64,000 nt of DNA from Roseihalotalea indica. GTDB lineage: Bacteria; Bacteroidota; Bacteroidia; Cytophagales; Cyclobacteriaceae. The stretch lies in contig NZ_JAINFL010000006.1 in assembly GCF_022458895.1 (NCBI RefSeq), forward strand, positions 434,001 through 498,000. Reading direction: 5' to 3'. How positions within the stretch are numbered: position 1 is the stretch's first letter; each line of letters opens with the position of its first letter. The notes below the pieces were generated by a model. It was not told where the DNA came from and ran no database searches. It saw only the letters and a program-made list of their open reading frames with translations. The translations under genes were made by a program, and so were the position numbers. Shown one piece after another: positions 9,329 to 18,005 of the stretch.

Positions 9329-9508
9329 GAGGTACATTCCTAAGGGTTCCATGGTTGATTGCCCCTAAAAAGAGCGCCTCAGCGGGGAGATTTTTATTTG
9401 CCGATCTGATAAGTGCGTTAAGCGAATACGGCATGCTACTAGTCTAACATACCAGTGGCTTAGTCTTTTTTCTGACTATAACCTCGGCAACTTATGTACC
9501 TTTAGGTT

Positions 9509-10546
9509 ATGACAAGTCCATTACTAAAATCTTATATCACCCGGAGGCAGGAAAACCTCATTCATATTTTAGGGTGGATGGCCTTTTTTGTGCTGCTTGT
9601 GGCGGTGTTTGCCTGGCCATCGCAGTCGCAGCCGTACTCAATACTACGCATATTCCTGGTGATGCTGGCCCTGATAGCCTTTTTCTACACGAATACATCC
9701 TTGCTTATTCCTCAGTTGTTGGCTCGTAAAAAAATTACCTTTTATATAGCGGCGGTGCTGGCCTGTATCTTCGTACTAATCTTATGGGATTTGTGGGTAC
9801 AGCGTACTCTCAATACGGAATATTACTATAGTCATGGATGGTATCAGGGCATTATTATTCAACGGGCTACCCTGTTAGGCATGCTGGTGCTGGCCGTTAG
9901 TGGCGGCTTAAAAATGACCCGGGAATGGTTTAAGACTGAACGCCTGAAGAATCAGATCGAAAAAGAAAAGATCGCTTCGGAGCTAGCCCTCCTTAAGTCT
10001 CAGATTAACCCTCACTCGTTATTTAATAACCTGAACAGTATTTACTCGCTTGCCGTCAGAAAATCTGAGGATGCCCCGAAAGCGATTGTCAAGCTGTCGG
10101 AAATGATGCGATACATTCTGTACGATTCCAGCGCTGAAGAGATCAGTCTGGAACAGGAGATAGAGCATTTACAGAATTTTCTGGATTTGCAAAAATTACG
10201 GACCCACCGGGAGGCCAACGTACATTTTGAAATGGACGGGCACTGGCAGGGAAAAACCATTGCTCCCATGCTGCTGGAGCCCTTTGTGGAAAATGCTTTC
10301 AAGCATGGGAATATTCATCAGCCGGGGGCAGAAATTGCCCTTTCATTAGAAGTGGATCAGCAAAAACTTCATTTTTGCGTAAAAAACTCAGTAGACCAGC
10401 AAAACAGGCAGAAGGATGCCTATTCTGGCATTGGGCTGGTTAATATTCAAAAAAGACTTGACTTGCTCTATCCGCATCGCCACTCTTTGGAGATAAAACC
10501 TGAAATAAATGAATTTTTAATCGATCTTACGATACAAATCAATTAA
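9509..10546 (+). CDS. LytS-type sensor histidine kinase (His_kinase family)
   Basis: A 345-residue membrane sensor kinase. Four hydrophobic segments occupy residues 1-135, with no large periplasmic domain. The phosphoacceptor region reads QINPHSLFNNL with His169; most family members have NPHFLFN, so Phe170 is replaced by Ser. An N-box (EPFVENAFKHG, about 247-257) and a G-box (GIGLVNIQKRL) of the ATPase domain follow. The response-regulator gene begins 3 bases after its stop, so they form a two-component pair. TACCTTTA at 9497-9504, four bases before the ATG, resembles a -7 element but no good -33 element was found. Confidence 0.92.
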   Translation: MTSPLLKSYITRRQENLIHILGWMAFFVLLVAVFAWPSQSQPYSILRIFLVMLALIAFFYTNTSLLIPQLLARKKITFYIAAVLACIFVLILWDLWVQRTLNTEYYYSHGWYQGIIIQRATLLGMLVLAVSGGLKMTREWFKTERLKNQIEKEKIASELALLKSQINPHSLFNNLNSIYSLAVRKSEDAPKAIVKLSEMMRYILYDSSAEEISLEQEIEHLQNFLDLQKLRTHREANVHFEMDGHWQGKTIAPMLLEPFVENAFKHGNIHQPGAEIALSLEVDQQKLHFCVKNSVDQQNRQKDAYSGIGLVNIQKRLDLLYPHRHSLEIKPEINEFLIDLTIQIN

Positions 10547-10549
10547 CCC

Positions 10550-11245
10550 ATGATTCGATGTATCGCTATTGACGATGAGCCGCTTGCCCTTGACCTGGTA
10601 GAAGATTTTGTTGAAAAAATTCCGTTTTTAGAACTGGTACAGTCGTTCAGCAGTGCCCTCACTGCGCTGGATACTCTTCAGAAAGAAACGATTGATCTGC
10701 TTTTTCTGGATATACAGATGCCCGACATCAGCGGTTTACAGTTTATCAAAAGCCTGGAAAACCCACCCAAAGTCATTTTTACAACGGCTTATGCCAATCA
10801 TGCGGTAGAAGGGTTTAATGTAGACGCGGTAGATTATCTGCTAAAACCCTTTACATTTGAGCGCTTTCTGAAAGCAGCCAATAAAGCCCAGCAGCATATT
10901 GCCACCGAGCAGGCAAATCCTGGAATGCCGCCAGCATCTTCGTACATGTTTGTTAAATCAGGCTACGATATGGTCAAAGTGGCCTTTAATACTGTCTACT
11001 ATATTGAAGGTCTGAAAGACTACGTGAAAATCCATACGGACGAAAAGACTGTTATTGCACTGCTGAGCATGAAGTCTCTGGAAGATACCTTACCTGCCCA
11101 GTTTTTTCGGGTACACCGCAGCTATATAATTAATTTTGATCATCTGGAATCGGTGAGTCGGCGAAGTTTGTTGGTGGCTAAGACAGAAATTCCTCTGGGA
11201 GATATGTATCGCGAAAGTTTTATGGCTAAATTGGGGCGTACGTAA
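10550..11245 (+). CDS. LytR/AlgR-family response regulator (LytTR DNA-binding)
   Basis: A 231-residue response regulator, partner of the preceding kinase. The receiver domain (1-about 118) has the acidic pair D8-D9, the phosphoacceptor Asp54 in LFLDIQMPD and Lys99 in LLKPF. The C-terminal half (about 135-231) is a LytTR DNA-binding domain with the typical YIEGLKDYVKI and FFRVHRSYIIN segments. It probably controls nearby surface-layer genes, since the TolC-like gene starts 10 bases downstream on the same strand; the target sites cannot be seen by eye. Confidence 0.94.
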   Translation: MIRCIAIDDEPLALDLVEDFVEKIPFLELVQSFSSALTALDTLQKETIDLLFLDIQMPDISGLQFIKSLENPPKVIFTTAYANHAVEGFNVDAVDYLLKPFTFERFLKAANKAQQHIATEQANPGMPPASSYMFVKSGYDMVKVAFNTVYYIEGLKDYVKIHTDEKTVIALLSMKSLEDTLPAQFFRVHRSYIINFDHLESVSRRSLLVAKTEIPLGDMYRESFMAKLGRT

Positions 11246-11255
11246 ATGATCAACC

Positions 11256-12746
11256 ATGAAGTTTATTGGCCCGTGGCTCCTAACTATAGCGTGGCTGCTT
11301 CCCTCATTAGCCGCTGCTCAGGAAGCATCAGAAGCAGATGTGCTTCGTTTAAGCTTGGTCGACTGCATAGATCTGGCAATTAAAAAAAATGTATCGGTTC
11401 GCTTATCCGAATTAGATGTATTGGCAGATCAGGCCGCTTTGGAGCAGTCGAAGGCCGATCTCTTACCTTCCTTGAACGCTAATACCAGCTATTCTTACAG
11501 TGTAGGGCGTACCATCAACGAGTACAGTTATGAGTACGTAAATGAGCCGGTTCAGCAGCAAAACATGAGTGTTACGGCTGATGTGGTGGTTTTCAATAGC
11601 TTTCGAAAGCTAAAAACCATTAAGCGCAATAAACTGAACCTAAGCAGCAGTCAGTACGGACTGGAAGCTCAGAAAAACGACGTTTTACTGGATGTAGTAC
11701 AGGCTTATACCCAGATTCTGCTAAACCAGGAATTGCTGCGGAACTCCCAATTTACTGAGAATACAACCCAGTCGCAACTGGAACGAACCCGCCGGTTGGT
11801 GGAAGCAGGAAGCCTTCCGATGGCGAATGCACTACAGCTTGAGGCCCAGCAGGCTACCGATGAATTAAATATCATCAATGCCGAAAACAATCTGGCGCTG
11901 GCCGAGCTAAACCTGAAACAACTGCTACAAATTCCTGATGATCAGGATATCGAAATTATAGTACCCGATGTAGATGTACCAGAAACAACTGACTTACCTA
12001 GTTCTGTTGACGAAATATATGCTCAGGCACTAAATACCCTGCCTCAAATAAAGCAAGCCAATGATCAAATTTCCGCAGCGCAATACAGTATTGATATCGC
12101 CAAAGCTGATTTTTACCCCTCTATCTCACTTAGTGGTAGTATTTTCTCCCGCTATTCTAGCATTGCCCCCCCTCAAATACCAAAAGCCGGGGTAAACAAT
12201 GTATCCAGCATATTGCCCACCGGCGACTTTTTGCTGGCACCATCGGGCATTCCTGGTGTTGATCCGGGAACTAGAATTCCGATATTAAGCGAATACGTTG
12301 GCCCATCAGAGTTTACAGATAACACTTATATTAACCAGGTAAACTCTAACCTGCAACGCTACGCGCAGGTAAACTTACGCATACCGATTTTCAATAACTG
12401 GCAGGTTCGCTCCAACGTATCTAATGCTCGGATTGGCTTGGAGCAGTCTCGTCTTAATGCCCTGAATCAGCGAAATAGCGTACGTCAAACCATCGAACAG
12501 GTATACCTGGATGTTAAATCTAACGCTAAAGAATATCAGGCTGCCCAGCGTAGAGTCGTATCTTTGCAACGGGCCTTTCAGGATACAGAGCGAAGGTACC
12601 AGGCCCAGGCCATCGATATTTATGCCTATAATCAGGCCAAAAACGACCTGACGGGGGCTGAGGCTAACTTACTTCAAGCTAAGTACAACTATCTGCTAAG
12701 CCTGAAAGTGCTGGACTTTTATCAGGGTAAACCCGTAAGCTACTAA
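11256..12746 (+). CDS. TolC-family outer-membrane efflux protein
   Basis: A 496-residue protein with a signal peptide (about 1-21, ending AAAQ) and two related helical-hairpin halves typical of TolC proteins, which form trimeric outer-membrane channels with a periplasmic tunnel. The first half starts with LSLVDCIDLAIKKN and the second with PQIKQANDQISAAQ. It usually works with an inner-membrane pump and a membrane-fusion protein, but neither lies in this locus. It follows the LytTR regulator by 10 bases and precedes the membrane protein at 12750 by 3 bases, suggesting one operon. A role in polysaccharide or small-molecule export is inferred from neighbours. Confidence 0.92.
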   Translation: MKFIGPWLLTIAWLLPSLAAAQEASEADVLRLSLVDCIDLAIKKNVSVRLSELDVLADQAALEQSKADLLPSLNANTSYSYSVGRTINEYSYEYVNEPVQQQNMSVTADVVVFNSFRKLKTIKRNKLNLSSSQYGLEAQKNDVLLDVVQAYTQILLNQELLRNSQFTENTTQSQLERTRRLVEAGSLPMANALQLEAQQATDELNIINAENNLALAELNLKQLLQIPDDQDIEIIVPDVDVPETTDLPSSVDEIYAQALNTLPQIKQANDQISAAQYSIDIAKADFYPSISLSGSIFSRYSSIAPPQIPKAGVNNVSSILPTGDFLLAPSGIPGVDPGTRIPILSEYVGPSEFTDNTYINQVNSNLQRYAQVNLRIPIFNNWQVRSNVSNARIGLEQSRLNALNQRNSVRQTIEQVYLDVKSNAKEYQAAQRRVVSLQRAFQDTERRYQAQAIDIYAYNQAKNDLTGAEANLLQAKYNYLLSLKVLDFYQGKPVSY

Positions 12747-12749
12747 GCT

Positions 12750-14120
12750 ATGGGGTTTCTAGATGTGCTGGTTGCTCCGGTCGTATTGTTTATGGTGATG
12801 GGGCTTGCCTATTTCCTACGCCCCTGGTTCACCAATCCGCAAATCCGCCCTTATTTTATGCTGGCTTTGGGAGGGAAAATATTTGGGGCGTTGGCTGTGG
12901 GTTTTATCTATCAATTCTACTACGGAGGCGGGCGACCTAGTGGCGATACATTTAACTACCATCAGAACGCAGGTATCATTTACGAGGCCTTTATGGATGA
13001 CCCTTCGGTCGGGTTGCAGCTATTTATGGCCGACGGAAAATATACCCCCGAGATTTTTTCCTATGCTTCCCGAATGTATTGGTTTCGCTCACCTACTGAA
13101 TATTTTATTATTCGGATTATCACCGTGCTTGGTCTATTTACCTTGCATTCTTATGTGGCTATTGCTATTCTATTTGCGGCGCTTAGCTTTTCCGGAGTCT
13201 GGGCTATGTACCGGACTTTCTATAAGTTCTATCCCAGACTTCATTTTCAGCTAGCAGTGGCAATACTATTTGTGCCTTCTGTGGTTTTCTGGGGCTCAGG
13301 CGTGTTAAAGGATACTGTTACCCTTGGTGCGCTGGGGTGGGCAACCTGGGCACTAGTGCGGGTTTTCTTTGAGCGAAAACGCATCTTGAGCAGCTTATTA
13401 ATATTGCTTGCATCGCTGTACACCATTTACGCCATTAAAATATACATAGTGCTTTGCTTTTTGCCTGCGGCAGTATTATGGATTTTCATGAGCTATTCAT
13501 CACGCATTCCTTCCGCCCCGATTCGCTGGATGGTTGGGCCGCCGGTCATCATTATTTCTGCCGTTCTCGGATACTTCGCTGTTGTAAAAATCGGAGAAGA
13601 TAATTCGCAGTATGCGCTGGAGAAAGTATCGGAAACCGCCGAGATTACTGCCCGCTATCTGTCATATATGGGTGAGTCTCAAGGAGGGTCCGTGTATACC
13701 CTAGGAGATTTTGATTATAGCCCAGCCGGGATGCTGCGGAAGTTTCCATTGGCGGTAAATGTAACGCTTTTCCGCCCTTATCTGTGGGAAGCCTATAATC
13801 CGGTGATGCTGCTTTCAGCTTTGGAGAGCCTGGCAACCTTACTACTAACACTGTATGTTTTCTATCGCGCCGGTGTTTTGCGAGCTTTAAAACTCATTGT
13901 AAGTAATCCGATCATTCTCTTTTGTTTATTGTTTGCAATTGCCTTTAGCTTTGCTGTCGGAATCTCAACATATAATTTTGGTAGTTTGGTCCGGTACAAA
14001 ATTCCTATGTTTCCTTTTTACCTTTCCGGACTGATTATTCTCTGGTATCATGCGAATGAACAAAAGAAAAAAGTTGCGCTTCAGTCAGCACCACAAAGTA
14101 CTCATTCCGTTTCTTCTTAA
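12750..14120 (+). CDS. multi-pass membrane protein, GT-C-like, surface-polysaccharide locus
   Basis: A 456-residue membrane protein with about ten hydrophobic segments spread over the whole length. No named family was recognised with certainty. The first extracytoplasmic loop contains a conserved-looking acidic motif, SGDTFNYHQNA (about residues 66-76), and the last loop has an Arg near a final helix (VRYKIPMFPFY); such a layout is seen in GT-C glycosyltransferases and polysaccharide polymerases. Between TolC and a Wzi-like barrel, a role in building or polymerising a surface glycan is a reasonable inference. Its 3' end overlaps the next gene by about 70 bases. Confidence 0.75.
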   Translation: MGFLDVLVAPVVLFMVMGLAYFLRPWFTNPQIRPYFMLALGGKIFGALAVGFIYQFYYGGGRPSGDTFNYHQNAGIIYEAFMDDPSVGLQLFMADGKYTPEIFSYASRMYWFRSPTEYFIIRIITVLGLFTLHSYVAIAILFAALSFSGVWAMYRTFYKFYPRLHFQLAVAILFVPSVVFWGSGVLKDTVTLGALGWATWALVRVFFERKRILSSLLILLASLYTIYAIKIYIVLCFLPAAVLWIFMSYSSRIPSAPIRWMVGPPVIIISAVLGYFAVVKIGEDNSQYALEKVSETAEITARYLSYMGESQGGSVYTLGDFDYSPAGMLRKFPLAVNVTLFRPYLWEAYNPVMLLSALESLATLLLTLYVFYRAGVLRALKLIVSNPIILFCLLFAIAFSFAVGISTYNFGSLVRYKIPMFPFYLSGLIILWYHANEQKKKVALQSAPQSTHSVSS

Positions 14121-15762
14121 CCTGCTACTTTCGGTAGTAGTGAATATAGCCTGGGGGCAGGGAAGTACCGTGCCCCTCAATAATGACTATTATCACCTTG
14201 TTTCTCGCTACGAAATACTGAACGGAAAGCAAGCCAGCCTGTTTGACTCGAATACCAGACCGTACCGACGCTCAAGTCTGGGCTCTTTTTTAGATTCTCT
14301 CGATTTTATTGGGTCATCGGCCGATCAGTTTAATATACAGTACTTACGTAATGACAATTGGGCTTTTACGGATAGCTTGACAACGGAGGTCAACCCTCCC
14401 GTCTTAAAGTATTTTTATCAGCGGCCCAGCGATTTCTGGCATGTGAAGACCAAGGGATTATTGCTTCATGTGAATCCGGTTCTGCATTTTGAAGTAGGAA
14501 AAGACGATCAACCCGGTACGCCTTTCATCAACACCCGGGGTATTCAACTACACGGCACCATTGATGATAAGATTGGTTTTTACACGTATATTGGAGAAAA
14601 CCAGATGGTTATGCCATCTTATGCTAACGATTATGTGCGCGAGACGCTGACTCTCCCGTATCAGGGTTTTTGGAAAGGGTATGGCGAAAGAGGTGTCGAT
14701 TTTTTGAATACTCGAGGGCACATCAATTTTGCGGCATCACAGCACGTGCAACTGGAGCTAGGTTATGGAAAACACTTCATTGGTAATGGGTATCGCTCCC
14801 TGATACTTTCTGACTTCAGCAACAATTACGCTTATTTCCGGGGTGAGGTTAATGTCTGGAAAATTCATTATACCTACTTGTTAGGACAGCTCACGGCGGA
14901 TATTATCGGCAATAGAACGGGACTTTTTGGTACTATGAGCTTTCCCATCAAGCACTTTGCTTTTCATCGAGTAGGGGTAGATATCTCGGATAACATCAAC
15001 CTGGGCTTATTTGAGACGATCGTCTACGGTGACGAGAATGAACGCTTTGATGCCCGTTATCTGAACCCCTTTGTATTTTATCGGGCAGTAGAACAACAGA
15101 ATGGCAGCAATGGAAACGCCCTGGTTGGTCTGGATGCCGATTGGATTCTCGGTCGGCACTGGAATATCTATGGTCAATTTGTACTGGATGAACTCATTGT
15201 GGGGGAGCTGCGCGATAACCAGGGGTGGTGGGGGAATAAGTATGCGGTCCAGATTGGTGGAAAATACATTGATGCGTTAACGATTAAAAATCTGGATTTG
15301 CAGGTAGAATATAACCGGGTGCGTCCTTACACCTATGCCCACGAAGACCTGTATCGGGCGTACACCCATTATCGCCAACCACTGGCCCATCCGCTCGGTG
15401 CTAACTTGCAGGAAACTGTGTTCATTGCCCGCTATCAGCCTTTCGGACGGTTATCGCTTCAGGCCCGCTGGCTTCAGGCCCAATATGGTGCCGATACCCC
15501 AAACTCTAATTGGGGACATAATATTCTATTGGATAACCGCACCCGTGAGCAGGATTATGGTAATGAATTACAACAAGGGGTCAAAACCGAACTGACCATG
15601 CTGGAGGGAATAGCAACCTATCAGGTATGGCATGACATCTTCGTTGACCTTCGCCTGTTACGCCGCCACGAATATGCAGAAGCGACCAACCTGGATCGAA
15701 CCACGAACTACACTTCAGTAGGAGTGCGGGTTAATATCGACCGGGTGCGTTACGATTATTAG
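14050..15762 (+). CDS. Wzi/RemB-like outer-membrane barrel protein
   Basis: A 570-residue outer-membrane beta-barrel protein. After a signal peptide (about residues 1-37, ending NIAWGQ) the sequence is rich in alternating aromatic strands and includes KHFIGNGYRSLILSD, resembling the capsule-assembly protein Wzi family and the related gliding protein RemB of flavobacteria. Wzi binds capsule at the cell surface. The start overlaps the preceding gene by 71 bases in another frame; Met at 14056 is an equally good start, while a TTG at 14074 would shorten the signal peptide. Its stop overlaps that of the convergent glycosyltransferase by 4 bases. Confidence 0.8.
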   Translation: MRMNKRKKLRFSQHHKVLIPFLLNLLLSVVVNIAWGQGSTVPLNNDYYHLVSRYEILNGKQASLFDSNTRPYRRSSLGSFLDSLDFIGSSADQFNIQYLRNDNWAFTDSLTTEVNPPVLKYFYQRPSDFWHVKTKGLLLHVNPVLHFEVGKDDQPGTPFINTRGIQLHGTIDDKIGFYTYIGENQMVMPSYANDYVRETLTLPYQGFWKGYGERGVDFLNTRGHINFAASQHVQLELGYGKHFIGNGYRSLILSDFSNNYAYFRGEVNVWKIHYTYLLGQLTADIIGNRTGLFGTMSFPIKHFAFHRVGVDISDNINLGLFETIVYGDENERFDARYLNPFVFYRAVEQQNGSNGNALVGLDADWILGRHWNIYGQFVLDELIVGELRDNQGWWGNKYAVQIGGKYIDALTIKNLDLQVEYNRVRPYTYAHEDLYRAYTHYRQPLAHPLGANLQETVFIARYQPFGRLSLQARWLQAQYGADTPNSNWGHNILLDNRTREQDYGNELQQGVKTELTMLEGIATYQVWHDIFVDLRLLRRHEYAEATNLDRTTNYTSVGVRVNIDRVRYDY

Positions 15763-16850
15763 GAAAACAAAGCCAGAAAATTAGCGGTATTGGATTGTAC
15801 CGAATAATACTGTTCCACCCGCTGGCGCCCCGATCGTCCCATATTTTTACGCAATTCTGGGGTCACCAGTAATTTTTCTAATGACTGATACCATTCTTCT
15901 TCAGTATGGCAAAGGAATCCCTGCTCTCCATGATTAACCATTTGTTTGTTAACACCCACGGGTGAAACTACAGCCGGAATGCCAAGGGCCATATACTGTA
16001 ACGCCTTAAAACCACATTTTCCCTTAGACCATGCATCGTCCGGTAAGGGCATGATCCCAATGTGTATACGCATCAGGTCATTAATTTCACTATCCTGCTT
16101 CCACTGAATAAAATCCAGGTTGGGTAAATTCCATTCGAGAGGGCGGTTAGCGATGACGATGAAGCGAAAATTATGAGACTGAGACAGCCTTTGCAGAACC
16201 GGCACAACGGTATCGAGATACTTTAGCGTGGAGTGCGAGCCAGTCCAGCCAATTGTCACGGGGGAGGCTGATTGATCAACTAGGGTATTGTGGTGGTGGT
16301 TGGTATCAATAGTGGTGGGATTCACTACTACCTGGGTATTGTGTTGCCGAACAAAATCGGCCAGATAGGCATTGCCGACGCTTACTTTATAACTCCAACG
16401 GCAAATCTTAGCTACTTTATTTCTCCATTTGAGCCGGGAAACCCAGGAGTTAACTCCCGATTGGTCTTCCAGCCAGATAGCATCATCAAAATCATAAATA
16501 ATGGGTTTACGGAGAATTTTAGCGATAATCCACTCTACCCAGGGCGGACCCAGCGGAGTAGCTTCCCGGTGGATCAACACGGCATCGGCATTTCGGGAAA
16601 TAAAGAGATGGCGTATTCGTCGCAAAAAACCTTGGGCAATTCCCCCGGCTTTCCGTAGGGTATGCCCTGGCTGGTAAAGTATACGGTTCGTCTTGAGGTC
16701 GATAAATGAGCAGATTTGATAACGGTAGCCCGCTCGCACCAGTGCGTCAAGGTATTGTTCGTAACGAAATCGCTGCGACGGAGCGCCACCACTCGGATAC
16801 GGACATAAAATGATTATCAGTTTCTTTTTACTATTTTTGGCTCGCTTCAA
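15759..16850 (-). CDS. glycosyltransferase, GT-B fold, group 1/4-like
   Basis: About 363 residues from a TTG start. Family features are an N-terminal strand followed by PYPSGGAPSQRFRYEQYL (nucleotide-sugar GT-B start), IIYDFDDAIWLED in the middle, and a C-terminal acceptor/donor site KCGFKALQYMALGIPAVVS. It should transfer a sugar to a surface glycan at the cytoplasmic face. An in-frame ATG at 16922 would add 24 residues but would overlap the divergent aminotransferase gene by 63 bases; TTG at 16850 gives no overlap and the protein then begins just before the conserved core. The true start is uncertain. Not co-oriented with the surrounding polysaccharide genes. Confidence 0.88.
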   Translation of the reverse strand: MKRAKNSKKKLIIILCPYPSGGAPSQRFRYEQYLDALVRAGYRYQICSFIDLKTNRILYQPGHTLRKAGGIAQGFLRRIRHLFISRNADAVLIHREATPLGPPWVEWIIAKILRKPIIYDFDDAIWLEDQSGVNSWVSRLKWRNKVAKICRWSYKVSVGNAYLADFVRQHNTQVVVNPTTIDTNHHHNTLVDQSASPVTIGWTGSHSTLKYLDTVVPVLQRLSQSHNFRFIVIANRPLEWNLPNLDFIQWKQDSEINDLMRIHIGIMPLPDDAWSKGKCGFKALQYMALGIPAVVSPVGVNKQMVNHGEQGFLCHTEEEWYQSLEKLLVTPELRKNMGRSGRQRVEQYYSVQSNTANFLALFS

Positions 16851-16859
16851 TCTGACTGT

Positions 16860-18005
16860 ATGATTAAGAAGTTTATCCGGGAAGTACGCGAATTTTACCA
16901 ACGTCCTCAAGGTACCATTCACCTGATTGAGACTGCAATGTACGGCAATGAGTACCAGTATATCAAAGAATGTCTGGATTCAGGTATAGTGTCTACCATT
17001 GGGGAGGAAATAACAACTTTTGAAAAAGCCGTTGCTCAACGGGTCGGCACCGCATATGCCATTGCCACTTCTAGTGGTACCGCTGCTTTGCACCTGGGGC
17101 TGTTGGTCAACGGCGTGCAATCTGGTGATTTTGTGCTTACTCAGCCATTTACCTTCATTGCGCCGGTGAACGCTATTCTTCATGCCGGAGCCAAACCACT
17201 GTTCACTGATATTGATCAGGAAACGCTGGGCCTTAGTCCGGAAGCATTGCAGGACTTTCTCCGTGCAGAAGCGGAAGTCCGAGACGATAAACAGTGTTAC
17301 CACATTGCTACCGGGCGGAGAATTGCGGCCTGCCTGCCAGTGCATGCCTTTGGTCATCCGGCCCGCCTTACAGAAATTACGGCTATTTGTGAGCGTTATC
17401 ATATTCCGGTGGTTGAAGATGCCGCCGAAGGTCTGGGTAGCACCCGGCAAGGACAGCCGGTAGGAACATTTGGGCAAGTGGGAGTACTAAGTTTCAATGG
17501 CAATAAAATTGTAACCAGCGGTGGGGGGGGCATGTTGATAACCCAGGACGAAGTGCTCGCCCAAAAAGCCCAGTTTATGGCATTACAATCAACCGGACAA
17601 AATAGTGCTGCACTGGGTCTGGTAGGATACAATTACCGTATGCCAGCTTTGAATGCTGCCCTGGGATTGGCCCAATGGCAAAATCTGGATGAGAGCATTC
17701 AGCGAAAACAACAGCTAAAAGATTGGTATCAGGCACTGGTGAAAGATGAGGACGTTGAGCTATTTCAGCAACCTGCCCATACTTTCTCCAATTACTGGCT
17801 TCAAACCCTCATCTTTCCTGACAAAAAATCTCGGGATGTTTTTGTAGCCGAAACTAATGCGGCGGGAATCAAAACCCGGGCGGCCTGGCCATCGCTCCAT
17901 CAGCACCCATTATTTGCCAGCCCATACCATGCTGCGGTTCCGAATGCCCAATGGGCAGAAGATCATCTGGCCAACGTACCTTCAACGATTAAAACCCATG
18001 CATGA
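16860..18005 (+). CDS. LegC-type DegT/DnrJ/EryC1 sugar aminotransferase
   Basis: A 381-residue PLP aminotransferase that would add an amino group to a keto-sugar nucleotide. The PLP lysine is expected at Lys216 in SFNGNKIVTSGGGG, the form seen in the LegC/PglE group, and Asp187 in VVEDAAE should contact the pyridine nitrogen. The conserved start, with GNEYQYIKECLDSG at about 29-42, supports the upstream ATG at 16860, though ATG at 16938 is possible. The next gene, a PglD/NeuD-type acetyltransferase, overlaps its end by 8 bases; together they could make an N-acetylated amino sugar from a UDP-4-keto sugar. The 4,6-dehydratase that would feed them is not in the window. Confidence 0.92.
   Translation: MIKKFIREVREFYQRPQGTIHLIETAMYGNEYQYIKECLDSGIVSTIGEEITTFEKAVAQRVGTAYAIATSSGTAALHLGLLVNGVQSGDFVLTQPFTFIAPVNAILHAGAKPLFTDIDQETLGLSPEALQDFLRAEAEVRDDKQCYHIATGRRIAACLPVHAFGHPARLTEITAICERYHIPVVEDAAEGLGSTRQGQPVGTFGQVGVLSFNGNKIVTSGGGGMLITQDEVLAQKAQFMALQSTGQNSAALGLVGYNYRMPALNAALGLAQWQNLDESIQRKQQLKDWYQALVKDEDVELFQQPAHTFSNYWLQTLIFPDKKSRDVFVAETNAAGIKTRAAWPSLHQHPLFASPYHAAVPNAQWAEDHLANVPSTIKTHA

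Noticed and set aside
9330..9440. Terminator after the dacB-like gene
   Set aside because: A small GC-rich hairpin near 9373-9390 is followed by T residues, but the stem is only three to four bases and not convincing.
16980..17477. 165-codon minus-strand frame inside the aminotransferase gene
   Set aside because: The plus-strand gene has all catalytic motifs; the minus-strand frame is a shadow.
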